The notes under the pieces: generated by a model | Database searches by the model: none | What the model saw: the letters and a program-made list of their open reading frames with translations, nothing else | What the model was told of the DNA's origin: nothing | Program-made: the position numbers and the translations under genes | In this document: positions 1 to 7,209 of the stretch, piece by piece | Layout: every line of letters starts with the position of its first letter | Position numbering within the stretch: position 1 is the stretch's first letter | DNA from: a virus | Virus record (IMG/VR): IMGVR_UViG_3300037336_000026 | Coordinates: 1-58,437 of that record | Strand: one strand, 5' to 3' | DNA: 58,437 nucleotides

Positions 1-137
1 CCGTTGAGATAGTTAACAAAGCTGATGCGCTTACGGCGGAGAATAGTGGTTAGTAGAAACCCCCATACGTCCGCGTCGTCTTTGTACGGGAACACAAGGT
101 ACCAAGTACCGTATACACGTTTTAGTTCTGTTTTCAT
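1..137 (-). CDS. partial copy of 50-aa hypothetical protein (3' end cut by window edge)
   Basis: This is the beginning of the small gene that is complete at 58249-58401. It starts with ATG at 137, preceded by an AAGGAG Shine-Dalgarno and a second in-frame ATG at 140. The reading frame runs off the left edge of the window. It is the same gene seen twice because of the terminal repeat, apart from one Thr/Ala difference. Function unknown. Confidence 0.6.
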   Translation of the reverse strand, partial: MKTELKRVYGTWYLVFPYKDDADVWGFLLTTILRRKRISFVNYLN

Positions 138-173
138 CATAGTCTCCTTAGTAGATGATTACTTCATATTGCT
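1..173. repeat. left copy of terminal direct repeat
   Basis: These 173 bases recur at the right end of the window (58265-58437). I see two differences, both transitions: T at 47 versus C at 58311, and A at 166 versus G at 58430. The repeat either marks a terminally redundant linear phage genome or is the overlap left when a circular or permuted genome was assembled. The first difference changes one codon of the small gene it covers (Thr here, Ala at the right); the second is silent. The unique genome would then be about 58,264 bp. Confidence 0.9.
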
Positions 174-255
174 TAGGAGAAAACTCATTAAGCAACTTAC
201 TGTTGGTGGTCTTCGCTACTAAGACACGGGTCAAGCGGTGGTAAATGAAATACAT
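148..255 (-). CDS. 35-aa hypothetical protein
   Basis: A short gene starting at ATG 255 behind an AAGGAT Shine-Dalgarno and ending TAA at 148, just upstream of the 50-aa gene. Its stop codon runs into the AAGGAG ribosome site of that gene, typical of tightly packed phage early genes. The product begins with a short hydrophobic/aromatic stretch and contains several basic residues. No family recognised. The right-end repeat holds the 3' end of a second copy (58412 onward). Confidence 0.45.
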   Translation of the reverse strand: MYFIYHRLTRVLVAKTTNSKLLNEFSPKQYEVIIY

Positions 256-264
256 GATAGATCC

Positions 265-630
265 TTAGACAGAGATTATGCCGATGAAGTAGACGTTAGG
301 GGAGTAGCTCCTCCCATTTACACTACACGAAAAGAAGATAGCTGTATTACCCACATGCTTCTCCATTCTTGCCATGATATCCGAAGTGGATAACGTGGCA
401 CCGAAAACGTTGTTCACTGTCCTAGTGACAATAGCTCTTATTTTCTTATCTGAACAAGTAACCATGACACGATCGCCCATCTCGAATAGCCCCACTACAG
501 TAGTGGGTTCTGAGGCTTGCGAGCCGGGCAGTGCTTTAAGACGATGTATAGCCAGCACTTGCTTAGGGCTGAATATCTCAGGGGTATCCTCATTAGAATT
601 GAGGGATAGGTTGCTGGTAACTGTGGTCAT
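265..630 (-). CDS. 121-aa hypothetical early protein
   Basis: I place the start at ATG 630, directly behind TAAGGAGACTATA, rather than at an upstream ATG at 702 that has no ribosome site. The leader before this start (TAAGGAGACTATRATG) is almost the same as that before the 50-aa gene at the junction. The middle of the protein (GDRVMVTCSDKKIRAIVT) reads like a small beta-rich fold. No known family; position at the early end suggests a host-interaction role, which is inference only. Confidence 0.6.
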   Translation of the reverse strand: MTTVTSNLSLNSNEDTPEIFSPKQVLAIHRLKALPGSQASEPTTVVGLFEMGDRVMVTCSDKKIRAIVTRTVNNVFGATLSTSDIMARMEKHVGNTAIFFSCSVNGRSYSPNVYFIGIISV

Positions 631-708
631 TATAGTCTCCTTAGTAATGACAATATCGAGCAATAGCGCTCTTGGAAGCCCTCCGTAGAAGGCAACCAGC
701 AAAGCTAT

Positions 709-1059
709 TTAGAACACATAGCCAACCTCTATAGTCAGGCAAGCAATATCATGCTCCCTAAGTGCCTTGGTTAGGATCTCACCACCAGTAAACAGCACAA
801 CACCACGAGCAGCTGCCTCTTGACAGGCATACACAGCCGCTGCTTCGTATGTGCGGAACGAACGAAGGGAACGACTATCGTTATCCATAAGGTCGTGGAT
901 ACAGACAGACCACACAGTCAAAGCACCAAGCTCACAAGCTATCTCGTTACGAGCAAAGTGGAAGTCAGCAAGTGACATCTCAGTACCTACATCGACAGCT
1001 AAAGAGTGCAAAGACTCTTCGTATTGACCAGCAGGTGTGTTTTTATAATTAGCATTCAT
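709..1059 (-). CDS. 116-aa hypothetical early protein
   Basis: Starts at ATG 1059 behind a TTGGAGA Shine-Dalgarno and is followed by the 121-aa gene. The product is mixed alpha/beta in character, with an alanine-rich helix around residues 70-85 (AAAVYACQEAAARG). I do not recognise the family. Its base composition is less AT-rich than that of neighbouring genes. It lies in the block that carries no copy of the phage promoter motif, so it is probably expressed immediately after entry. Confidence 0.6.
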   Translation of the reverse strand: MNANYKNTPAGQYEESLHSLAVDVGTEMSLADFHFARNEIACELGALTVWSVCIHDLMDNDSRSLRSFRTYEAAAVYACQEAAARGVVLFTGGEILTKALREHDIACLTIEVGYVF

Positions 1060-1060
1060 T

Positions 1061-1228
1061 TTAATTCTCCAAGGCGGTTAAGCCCATTATAGACGAAGCA
1101 GACAAGAGTCCACCACAAGAAACAAGTATAAGACAGTCAAACACAGGTAAGTCAACCACGGCACCTAAGGCACCAAGACCGAGAAGGGTACAGCCAATAA
1201 GGCCGAAAGCATTAAAGAGAAAAGACAT
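1061..1228 (-). CDS. 55-aa small membrane protein
   Basis: ATG 1228 has a TTGGAG ribosome site six bases upstream; a longer in-frame extension to 1318 lacks one. Nearly the whole product is hydrophobic, with two likely membrane segments (about residues 4-22 and 28-48) and very few charges. It ends 1 base before the 116-aa gene, so the two are probably cotranscribed. It is the first gene of the leftward arm. Small membrane proteins in this position often alter the host envelope or exclude other phages, but nothing here proves it. Confidence 0.55.
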   Translation of the reverse strand: MSFLFNAFGLIGCTLLGLGALGAVVDLPVFDCLILVSCGGLLSASSIMGLTALEN

Positions 1229-1551
1229 AACGAACTCCAAAGAAAAACAGGACAAAAGCGTCCAACCAACCGACCACCGACCCAGAGAGACAACGAACCA
1301 CAAGGAAGGGGGGTACACCGAAACAGAGAAGGGGTATACTAAACCACATCTTTGATTCTTTCACACACAGAGACAGATACCCATCAACACTCTCTATTAA
1401 AACTCTATATATTAAAACTCTATACCTCCAGAAATCAAAGTAAGGGTACCCCAAAACCTCTCTTGAAAACATCCAAACTTAAAAATAATAGGTTTACTCA
1501 AATAAACTTAATACAAAATATTACCTTTATATATGTAATAATAAGGATTAG
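1229..1551. other. divergent intergenic region between early and late arms
   Basis: About 320 bases with no supportable gene. Genes read leftward from 1228 and rightward from 1601, so this stretch must hold the start sites for the early minus-strand transcript. It is very AT-rich from about 1400 and contains a direct duplication of ATTAAAACTCTATA (around 1397-1425). An open frame continues upstream from terL through here, but its codons look random and it lacks a ribosome site. I see no convincing sigma-70 -35/-10 pair; the best minus-strand match (TTGATT then TTAATA, near 1435-1405) is weak. Confidence 0.5.
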
Positions 1552-1552
1552 C

Positions 1553-1570
1553 CGGTTCCTAATAGAAAAT
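1553..1570 (+). promoter_or_regulatory. putative phage RNA polymerase promoter upstream of terL
   Basis: CGGTTCCTAATAGAAAAT matches the recurrent phage motif with T in place of A at the fourth base of GGTACC. It lies about 30 bases before the terL start codon. It is the only copy between the divergent region and 20.3 kb, so it may drive the whole head and fibre block. Its deviation from the consensus suggests a weaker or later promoter. Confidence 0.6.
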
Positions 1571-1600
1571 ATATATTTTATATTTAAGGACACAAAACTT

Positions 1601-3232
1601 ATGAACAACAAAGACAAGCTAGAAGCGCTGAGAGAACTCAAGAGGAGAGAGAAGCTAGCTGGGTACAAGAATAACTTTGAGTTATTCGCAGAAGAGCAGA
1701 TAAGAATACTTCCAAAAGATTCTTCGCAGGGCTTTCAGCCATTCTTGTTTAACAGTGCTCAGAATATTGTTAATGAAGCGATAGAGAAACAGTTACAAGA
1801 AACAGGTAGAGTTAGAGCGATTATATTGAAAGCTAGACAGATGGGTTTAAGTACCTATGCTACTGGAAGGGTTTTTTGGAAGAGTTATTTTAATGCATAT
1901 AACAAGTCAGTAGTTATGGCTCATGATACAGCCACCTCAGATGCTTTGTTTAGTATGTCCAGGAATACTATTGATAATATGCCTGAGCAGTTTAGACCTA
2001 AATTTAAAAGGTCTAATGCTAAGGAGATCATGTTTGAACATAATGATTCCGGTTACAGATTGTATACTGCTGGTTCACCAGAGGCAGGAAGGGGAACTAC
2101 ACCAACTATTGCACACTTATCTGAGGTTGCCTTTTGGACTCATGATGAGAAGATTCTTGCTGGTATGTTCCAAGGTATTTCACAAGCTGAAGGTACAGAA
2201 GTAATCTTAGAGAGTACTGCTAATGGAGTAGGTAATGCCTTTCACAGGTTATGGTTAGGTGCCGTTAAAGGAGAGAATGAGTATATTGCTATTTTTGTTC
2301 CTTGGTTTCTTATGGAAGAGTACCGTAGAAAAGCCCCAGAAGAATTCAAGAAAAGTGATAAAGAAGAAATATTAGTCACTAGGTTTAACTTAGATGATGA
2401 TCAACTATTCTGGAGAAGATTAAAGATAGCGGAGGGTGGCGAAGATAAATTCCGTCAAGAGTACCCCGCCACAGCTGATGAAGCATTTATTGTTTCAGGG
2501 GCTAGTGTATTTAATATTGAGAAGCTTTCTAAGCTAGTACCTCAACCTATATTAGGTGCTAAGGAGTTTAACTTCGACTCTAATATGATGGAAGATAACG
2601 AAAGAGGATCTATAGAGATATTTAAGTATCCTACCTTTGGTGATTCTTTTGCTATTGGGGCTGATGTAGCTTTGGGAGTAGGTAAGGATTCTTCTGCTGC
2701 TGTAGTTATTAATGCTAACAGAGAAGTATGTGCTGTATACAAAAACAACATGATAGATCCCTCTAAGTTTGGTGATCTTTTGTTTTACCTAGGTAGATAC
2801 TATAACAATGCTTTGTTAGCCGTAGAGTCAAACTCTATGGGTATTGCTACCCTAAACAGACTAACACAGATGCAGTACGTTAATATGTACTATCAGACTA
2901 AGATAGCTAATGTATCTAAGGAAGAAGGTAACAGGATTGGATGGAGAACTACTTCATCTTCTAAACCTGCTATTATCGGATTCTTGAAGAACGCTATTGA
3001 TAGCGAAGATATCTGGATCCCTTCAAGGATAATTATTGGGGAGCTGATGAATTATGTGGCAGATGACTCTGGCAGAACTAACGCTATTGTTGGTCATAAT
3101 GACGATACCGTTATTGCGCTAGCTATTGCTCTTGAAGTTATCAGAACACATGGCGATAAGCTAAAGAACAACAATGTACCCTTCTCTCAGAGGATGGGTA
3201 GCTTTGAACAAATAGAAACTAACTGGTTATAA
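1601..3232 (+). CDS. terL: terminase large subunit
   Basis: The packaging motor that cuts concatemers and pumps DNA into proheads. I start it at ATG 1601 (MNNKDKLEAL), after an AT-rich leader and the phage promoter, giving 543 residues; the in-frame extension back to 1352 is intergenic DNA. The ATPase half has the terminase P-loop variant KARQMGLST (about residues 80-88) and a Walker B region ending HLSEVAFW. The C-terminal RNase-H-like nuclease shows its acidic residues in GADVALGVGKDSS, LAVESNSMG and GHNDDT. Length and motifs are typical. Nearly all arginines use AGA/AGG, unlike the capsid gene. The small subunit is not next to it but probably at 55.7 kb. Confidence 0.93.
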   Translation: MNNKDKLEALRELKRREKLAGYKNNFELFAEEQIRILPKDSSQGFQPFLFNSAQNIVNEAIEKQLQETGRVRAIILKARQMGLSTYATGRVFWKSYFNAYNKSVVMAHDTATSDALFSMSRNTIDNMPEQFRPKFKRSNAKEIMFEHNDSGYRLYTAGSPEAGRGTTPTIAHLSEVAFWTHDEKILAGMFQGISQAEGTEVILESTANGVGNAFHRLWLGAVKGENEYIAIFVPWFLMEEYRRKAPEEFKKSDKEEILVTRFNLDDDQLFWRRLKIAEGGEDKFRQEYPATADEAFIVSGASVFNIEKLSKLVPQPILGAKEFNFDSNMMEDNERGSIEIFKYPTFGDSFAIGADVALGVGKDSSAAVVINANREVCAVYKNNMIDPSKFGDLLFYLGRYYNNALLAVESNSMGIATLNRLTQMQYVNMYYQTKIANVSKEEGNRIGWRTTSSSKPAIIGFLKNAIDSEDIWIPSRIIIGELMNYVADDSGRTNAIVGHNDDTVIALAIALEVIRTHGDKLKNNNVPFSQRMGSFEQIETNWL

Positions 3233-3244
3233 GGTATAATTATT

Positions 3245-3400
3245 ATGGCAACTAAACAAGGATTGTACGACAATATTAATTCTAAACGTAAACGTATAGC
3301 TGAAGGCTCTGGAGAGAAGATGCGTAAGCCTGGAACCAAGGGTGCCCCAACCGCTAAAAGCTTTAAGGAGTCTGCAAAGACTGCTAAGAAGGGCAAATAA
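3245..3400 (+). CDS. 51-aa lysine-rich small protein
   Basis: ATG 3245 to TAA 3400, following terL by 12 bases. The product is strongly basic (MATKQGLYDNINSKRKRIAE at the start, AKTAKKGK at the end), with no hydrophobic core. Similar short 'ATKQGLY..IN.KR.RIA.GSGEKMRKPG' proteins accompany terminase or portal genes in many podoviruses, from memory of such annotations. It could be a DNA-binding packaging accessory or minor head protein. Function unproven. Confidence 0.75.
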   Translation: MATKQGLYDNINSKRKRIAEGSGEKMRKPGTKGAPTAKSFKESAKTAKKGK

Positions 3401-3401
3401 T

Positions 3402-3686
3402 ATGGCTGAAAAAGATTCTAGACTAGCAAAAGCAGGAGTATCAGGATATAATAAGCCTAAGAAAACTCCCAACCATCCTACTAAGAGTCATGTAGTTGTT
3501 GCTAAAAGTAATGATACAATTAAGACTATTAGGTTTGGTGAGCAGGGAACCTCTGGGTCTCCTAAGTCTGAAGGTGAGTCTGATGCAGATAAAAGCAGAA
3601 GAGAATCCTTCAAGGCACGACACGCTGCTAATATTGCCAAGGGGCCGCTATCTGCGGCTTACTGGGCTGATAAGGTTAAATGGTAA
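3402..3686 (+). CDS. 94-aa hypothetical protein (basic, conserved C-terminus)
   Basis: Starts at ATG 3402, two bases after the previous stop; the in-frame frame extends further upstream only by overlapping the 51-aa gene. The first half is rich in Lys, Pro and Ser (SGYNKPKKTPNHPTKSH) and the second half has the pattern QGTSGSPKSEGESDADKSRR ending KGPLSAAYWADKVKW. The C-terminus resembles a common small phage protein found beside terminase genes. It is probably a structural or packaging accessory, which is inferred from position. Confidence 0.7.
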   Translation: MAEKDSRLAKAGVSGYNKPKKTPNHPTKSHVVVAKSNDTIKTIRFGEQGTSGSPKSEGESDADKSRRESFKARHAANIAKGPLSAAYWADKVKW

Positions 3687-3692
3687 ATATAT

Positions 3693-3839
3693 ATGGCTAA
3701 AGACAAAACACATTACTTACCAAATGGTAAAGTACATACTGGTAAGACACACAAAGAAGGTAATATCTTGATGACGGGCGAAAAGCATACGGCAGCAAGT
3801 AAGATCCTGACACATACCCCACCTAAAACTAAAAAGTGA
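3693..3839 (+). CDS. 48-aa lysine/histidine-rich small protein
   Basis: ATG 3693 (MAKDKTHYLPNGKVHTGKTH) to TGA 3839. Polar and basic, with threonine-histidine pairs and no hydrophobic core, so unlikely to fold alone. It is the third in a run of five tiny genes between terL and portal. Its reading frame keeps sensible codons throughout, which supports it being a gene. Confidence 0.6.
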   Translation: MAKDKTHYLPNGKVHTGKTHKEGNILMTGEKHTAASKILTHTPPKTKK

Positions 3840-3853
3840 AGAGGACAATTCTA

Positions 3854-3922
3854 ATGAGAGAATTACCCGTACGTAATATGCGTAAGACACAGAACAAGAA
3901 ACCACCTAAACCTAAGAAGTAA
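3854..3922 (+). CDS. 22-aa basic peptide
   Basis: A very short frame (MRELPVRNMRKTQNKKPPKP, then KK) behind a GAGGACA ribosome site. The next gene begins two bases after its stop. More than a third of its residues are basic. Its regular spacing and Shine-Dalgarno argue for translation, but a 22-residue product is hard to confirm by sequence alone. Confidence 0.4.
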   Translation: MRELPVRNMRKTQNKKPPKPKK

Positions 3923-3923
3923 T

Positions 3924-4067
3924 ATGGCACAAATGAATGTACCTTTAACAGGTAAAGAAAAAGATCAATTTAAAAGCGCCCTGAAACCACAGGGTACCCC
4001 TAAGATTCTTAATCCTAAAGAAAAGATTGGTGAAAAGATTCCTAAGGATTTTAACGCCAGAAAATAA
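3924..4067 (+). CDS. 47-aa lysine-rich small protein
   Basis: ATG 3924 to TAA 4067, two bases behind the 22-aa peptide. Sequence pattern PLTGKEKDQFKSALKPQGTP followed by KEKIGEKIPKDF: basic and proline-containing, like its four neighbours. Likely cotranslated with them. Role unknown; the group may help package DNA or form minor capsid components. Confidence 0.55.
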   Translation: MAQMNVPLTGKEKDQFKSALKPQGTPKILNPKEKIGEKIPKDFNARK

Positions 4068-4106
4068 ATAAGATAAAAGAAGAACCATGTCTAGAGTCAG
4101 TAAGAT

Positions 4107-4190
4107 ATGGCTGATACATAAATTATATGCACACCAGCGCCTGAGGTTATTCTTGATACGCTCGATGGTGAAGTAGTAATGATGATGTAA
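4107..4190 (+). pseudogene. possible broken small gene with in-frame stop
   Basis: In the frame starting at ATG 4107 the sequence reads MADT, then TAA at 4119, then continues without interruption as a protein-like stretch (TPAPEVILDTLDGEVVMMM) to TAA 4190. The second part looks more like real protein than the other frames. It may be the remnant of a sixth small gene, a read-through product, or a sequencing error. A competing 29-codon frame (4087-4176, other phase) has poorer composition. Confidence 0.22.
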
Positions 4191-4309
4191 CACACTTAAA
4201 AGATTTCCCTTTGTGTCAATAGCTGGTAACTCGTTATGGAAGAAAGTAGTTACACCTAATAAACAGCCATTGTTGGCTTGATTGAATGAATGACCAAGAA
4301 AGGTTTACA

Positions 4310-6520
4310 ATGGCTATACGTACGCAGGGTTATAAAGAACCCGTAGACGACAGCGAACTTAAAGCGATGATCGACCAAGGAGTTATGAACTCTGTTGGTG
4401 ACTTCCTCAATAGTTCTGACCTCGCAAAAGAAAGACAGAAGGCTACATACGAATACGGTATGATGCCGATAGCGCACCTTGCACCTCAGGGTGTATCTCA
4501 AATTGTTTCTTCAGATACTGTAGAAGCTATTGAGGGATATAGTGCTATCTTAGCTGAACTTATGTTCAACAACAATAAACTAGCTAGGTTTATTCCATCA
4601 GGCACTAAGCCTACTGATTACAGTAATGCTAAGATGGCCTCAGAGTTAGTTAACTATACTATCTTTAAGCAGAATCCTGGATGGGAAATCTTAAACACAT
4701 GGGTTAAATCCTCTTTGTTATGGAAGAATAGTATTGTTCGTTGGGACTTTATTGAAGATTACGAATATACTTTTGAAGAGTATGATTCAATTAGTCAAGA
4801 GAATTTAGATATTCTTTTGTCTGATGCTGATACCGAGATCATTGGTACTCTTAATTACGATCAAGAGCTGGCCACTGATGAGGAAGGTAATTCTGTATAC
4901 AACACAGTATACAAAGATGTTCGCCTTAAGAAGCAACATGACAAGACAAGAATTAAGATTGAGAACGTTCATCCTGAAGCATTCCGTATCTCTAGAGGCG
5001 CTAAGTCTTTAGATGATGCTGATTTTGTAGGTATTCAGATTGAGATGACTCGTTCTGAGATTAGAAAGTTTTACCCCGATATTGCAGAGAACATCGAGTG
5101 GGACGATATTGGAGATGGCAGCACTTATATGGCTGCTAGCTACAATGAAGAGCAAGCAGCTCGTAAACGTCTATCTGGTGAAGAGTACTGGCAGGGGGGT
5201 AATTCAAGTGGAATCTTTGAAACAGAAGCTAACAGACAAGTAAATGTTATTGAATGTTGGTTGAGAGTTGATCGTGATGGCGATGGTATTGCTGAACTAA
5301 AACACTTTATTGTTGCTGGTGGAACCGTCCTTCTTGAAGAAGATTGTGACTACGTACCATTAGCTACACTATGCCCGTTCGAGATTCCACACGAATTCTA
5401 CGGTCTATCTGTAGCAGATATGATTCGACCATCTACATTAGCAACTACTGCTATTATGCGTGGCTTTGTAGAGAACGTATACCTTACCAACTATGCACCT
5501 AAGTTAGCTGACCCTAACGTAGTAGACTTCTCTGCTTTGCAGAACATGAAGCCTAAACAAATTATTGCTACCAACGGTAACCCTAACGGTGCTGTTGCAG
5601 CTATGACACCTGATACTATTAGTACAGGTACTGTACCTCTTTTAGAGATGCTCCAGTTACATAAAGAACAGGCTACAGGCCTCTCAAAAGCGGCTCAAGG
5701 CCTCAATGATACTCTTTATGTTTCTGGCAACTCTGAAGAAAAGATGCAGAAGGCAATGTCTGCCGCTCAAGTACGTATCCAATTTATGGCACGTAGATTT
5801 GCTGAGACAGGTTTTAAACGGTTAGTTGAAGGTGTGTATAAAACACTCCGTACTAAGCTTCGTGGTAAAGAAATAAAGTTCTTTGATCAGAATGATATGT
5901 ATAAGTCAATCGATCCGGGTATGTTACCTGATAACATGCTAATGTATGTCGATATCGATGTTGGTGAAAATAGCAATAGTAATATTATTAAGAAGATGAC
6001 ACTGATTGGTCAACAGCTAATTCCTGCTTTACAATCAAGTGGTGCTGGTGCAGTAGTTGCCCCTGACGCAGCAGCTAAACTAGCCGTTAAGACTTTAGAA
6101 GCAATGGATGTAGATCCGTTAGACTTCCTGATTGATTACACATCTCCTGAGTTCTTGGAACAAGCTGTTAAAGCTCGTGAAGCAGAACAACAATCAGGTG
6201 ACGTAGCTAAACAACTTGAAGAGAAGATAAAGCAATTAGATGCAGCCCAGCGGGAAGCTACTATTGCACTTACTAATGTACAGTCTAGAAATGCTATGCA
6301 AGACAACACTAAGCAACTTATGGTTGCCTTGGATAAAAGCTATCAAGAATGGGCTAAGCTCACTATTGAAGCTGCTGAAAAAGGTATTGATCTTGGCCCT
6401 CGGCCTAGCGCTGAGGAGTTGCTAACTACTGCTAAATCAATGATTGAAGCTGATGAAAGCCAGTCAAAACCACAACCGGAAGCTATGGGACAGCAGCAAC
6501 CACAACAACCAATGATGTAA
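4310..6520 (+). CDS. portal protein (P22/phiEco32-size)
   Basis: The dodecameric ring at the special vertex through which DNA passes. I prefer the start at ATG 4310 (MAIRTQGYKEP), with AGAAAGG seven bases before it, over ATG 4286, which has no ribosome site; this gives 736 residues. Portals of T7 relatives are about 530 residues, so this belongs to the longer P22-/SU10-like type. The body has the usual charged alpha/beta stretches, including a DRDGDGIAELKHFIVAGG segment, and a C-terminal helical region ending in a Gln/Pro-rich tail. A hairpin follows the stop codon. Confidence 0.88.
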   Translation: MAIRTQGYKEPVDDSELKAMIDQGVMNSVGDFLNSSDLAKERQKATYEYGMMPIAHLAPQGVSQIVSSDTVEAIEGYSAILAELMFNNNKLARFIPSGTKPTDYSNAKMASELVNYTIFKQNPGWEILNTWVKSSLLWKNSIVRWDFIEDYEYTFEEYDSISQENLDILLSDADTEIIGTLNYDQELATDEEGNSVYNTVYKDVRLKKQHDKTRIKIENVHPEAFRISRGAKSLDDADFVGIQIEMTRSEIRKFYPDIAENIEWDDIGDGSTYMAASYNEEQAARKRLSGEEYWQGGNSSGIFETEANRQVNVIECWLRVDRDGDGIAELKHFIVAGGTVLLEEDCDYVPLATLCPFEIPHEFYGLSVADMIRPSTLATTAIMRGFVENVYLTNYAPKLADPNVVDFSALQNMKPKQIIATNGNPNGAVAAMTPDTISTGTVPLLEMLQLHKEQATGLSKAAQGLNDTLYVSGNSEEKMQKAMSAAQVRIQFMARRFAETGFKRLVEGVYKTLRTKLRGKEIKFFDQNDMYKSIDPGMLPDNMLMYVDIDVGENSNSNIIKKMTLIGQQLIPALQSSGAGAVVAPDAAAKLAVKTLEAMDVDPLDFLIDYTSPEFLEQAVKAREAEQQSGDVAKQLEEKIKQLDAAQREATIALTNVQSRNAMQDNTKQLMVALDKSYQEWAKLTIEAAEKGIDLGPRPSAEELLTTAKSMIEADESQSKPQPEAMGQQQPQQPMM

Positions 6521-6528
6521 AACAAAAT

Positions 6529-6556
6529 CCACCCCTCTACCAATAGGTATGGGTGG
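6529..6556 (+). terminator. hairpin after portal gene (terminator or processing site)
   Basis: CCACCC pairs with GGGTGG, and inside it TACC pairs with GGTA around an AATA loop. The stem lies just after the portal stop. It is followed by GTCATATTAAAG and not by a run of T, so a strong intrinsic terminator is unlikely; an RNA-processing or stability hairpin is as likely. Confidence 0.45.
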
Positions 6557-6575
6557 GTCATATTAAAGTAAATAA

Positions 6576-6926
6576 ATGAATCAATATAAGGACGGCTTCC
6601 AGCAGAGAACGAAGCCTAAAATGAATCATGAGACTGGTGAATACAAAGTAGAACCCTTCCGTGATGCTCAATTAGCGTTAGGTAAATCCCAGTTTGCAAA
6701 TAAGGAACGTGAGCAATTCTTTGGAGAAGCATACTCAGAGATCTTAGCAGATCTTTTTGTTACTTGGCTAAAGACAGAACCTCATTGCAGTAAAGAACGT
6801 GAATACCTATACCATACTGCTATGGCGTTAGGTAGTGTTAAAGAAAAGTTAGTCGGCATTGAAATGTACGGTAACAATATGCAGTATATTAATAAACAAT
6901 CCCAAGAAGGGGAAAATCAAGAATGA
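6576..6926 (+). CDS. 116-aa hypothetical protein in head gene cluster
   Basis: Between portal and scaffold. The product is mostly helical and polar, with a central stretch (REQFFGEAYSEILADLFVTW) followed by a second helix (YLYHTAMALGSVKEKLVGIEMY). Its last codons overlap the next gene (ATGA at 6923), showing translational coupling. No family recognised. Position suggests a head-assembly role. Confidence 0.7.
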   Translation: MNQYKDGFQQRTKPKMNHETGEYKVEPFRDAQLALGKSQFANKEREQFFGEAYSEILADLFVTWLKTEPHCSKEREYLYHTAMALGSVKEKLVGIEMYGNNMQYINKQSQEGENQE

Positions 6927-7186
6927 GTAATTACGATTTAGCAACAACTGTGTTAAAGAGAGCACAGCAAGAGATTATCCGTGAGTTGGCGATATGTGGC
7001 CAAAACGGTGGAACTGGACGAGCACAGAGCTATGCCCCAATCCTTGTTACATTAACAAAGGCAATTGAGGTAATTGAATCTCTTGACAAACCTACGGTTA
7101 AAGTCGAAGAGGTTACTACAGCTACTGTAGATCGTATGGCTAAGGTACGTGCAGCTAAAGCTGCCAAAGCCCTTGAAGCCGAATAA
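6923..7186 (+). CDS. 87-aa hypothetical protein in head gene cluster
   Basis: Starts inside the stop of the 116-aa gene. Predicted all-helical, ending with an Ala/Lys-rich tail (MAKVRAAKAAKALEAE) that could be a coiled coil. It directly precedes the scaffold gene. Function unknown. Confidence 0.65.
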   Translation: MSNYDLATTVLKRAQQEIIRELAICGQNGGTGRAQSYAPILVTLTKAIEVIESLDKPTVKVEEVTTATVDRMAKVRAAKAAKALEAE

Positions 7187-7209
7187 ATAGACACAAAGGT
7201 AAAAGAATT

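Noticed and set aside
95-120. GGTACCAAGTACCG near the left end
   Set aside because: Contains GGTACC but not the CTAATAG part; inside the 50-aa coding region.
1352-1600. 83-codon upstream extension of terL
   Set aside because: The extension is AT-rich intergenic DNA containing the phage promoter; ATG 1601 starts a normal terminase N-terminus.
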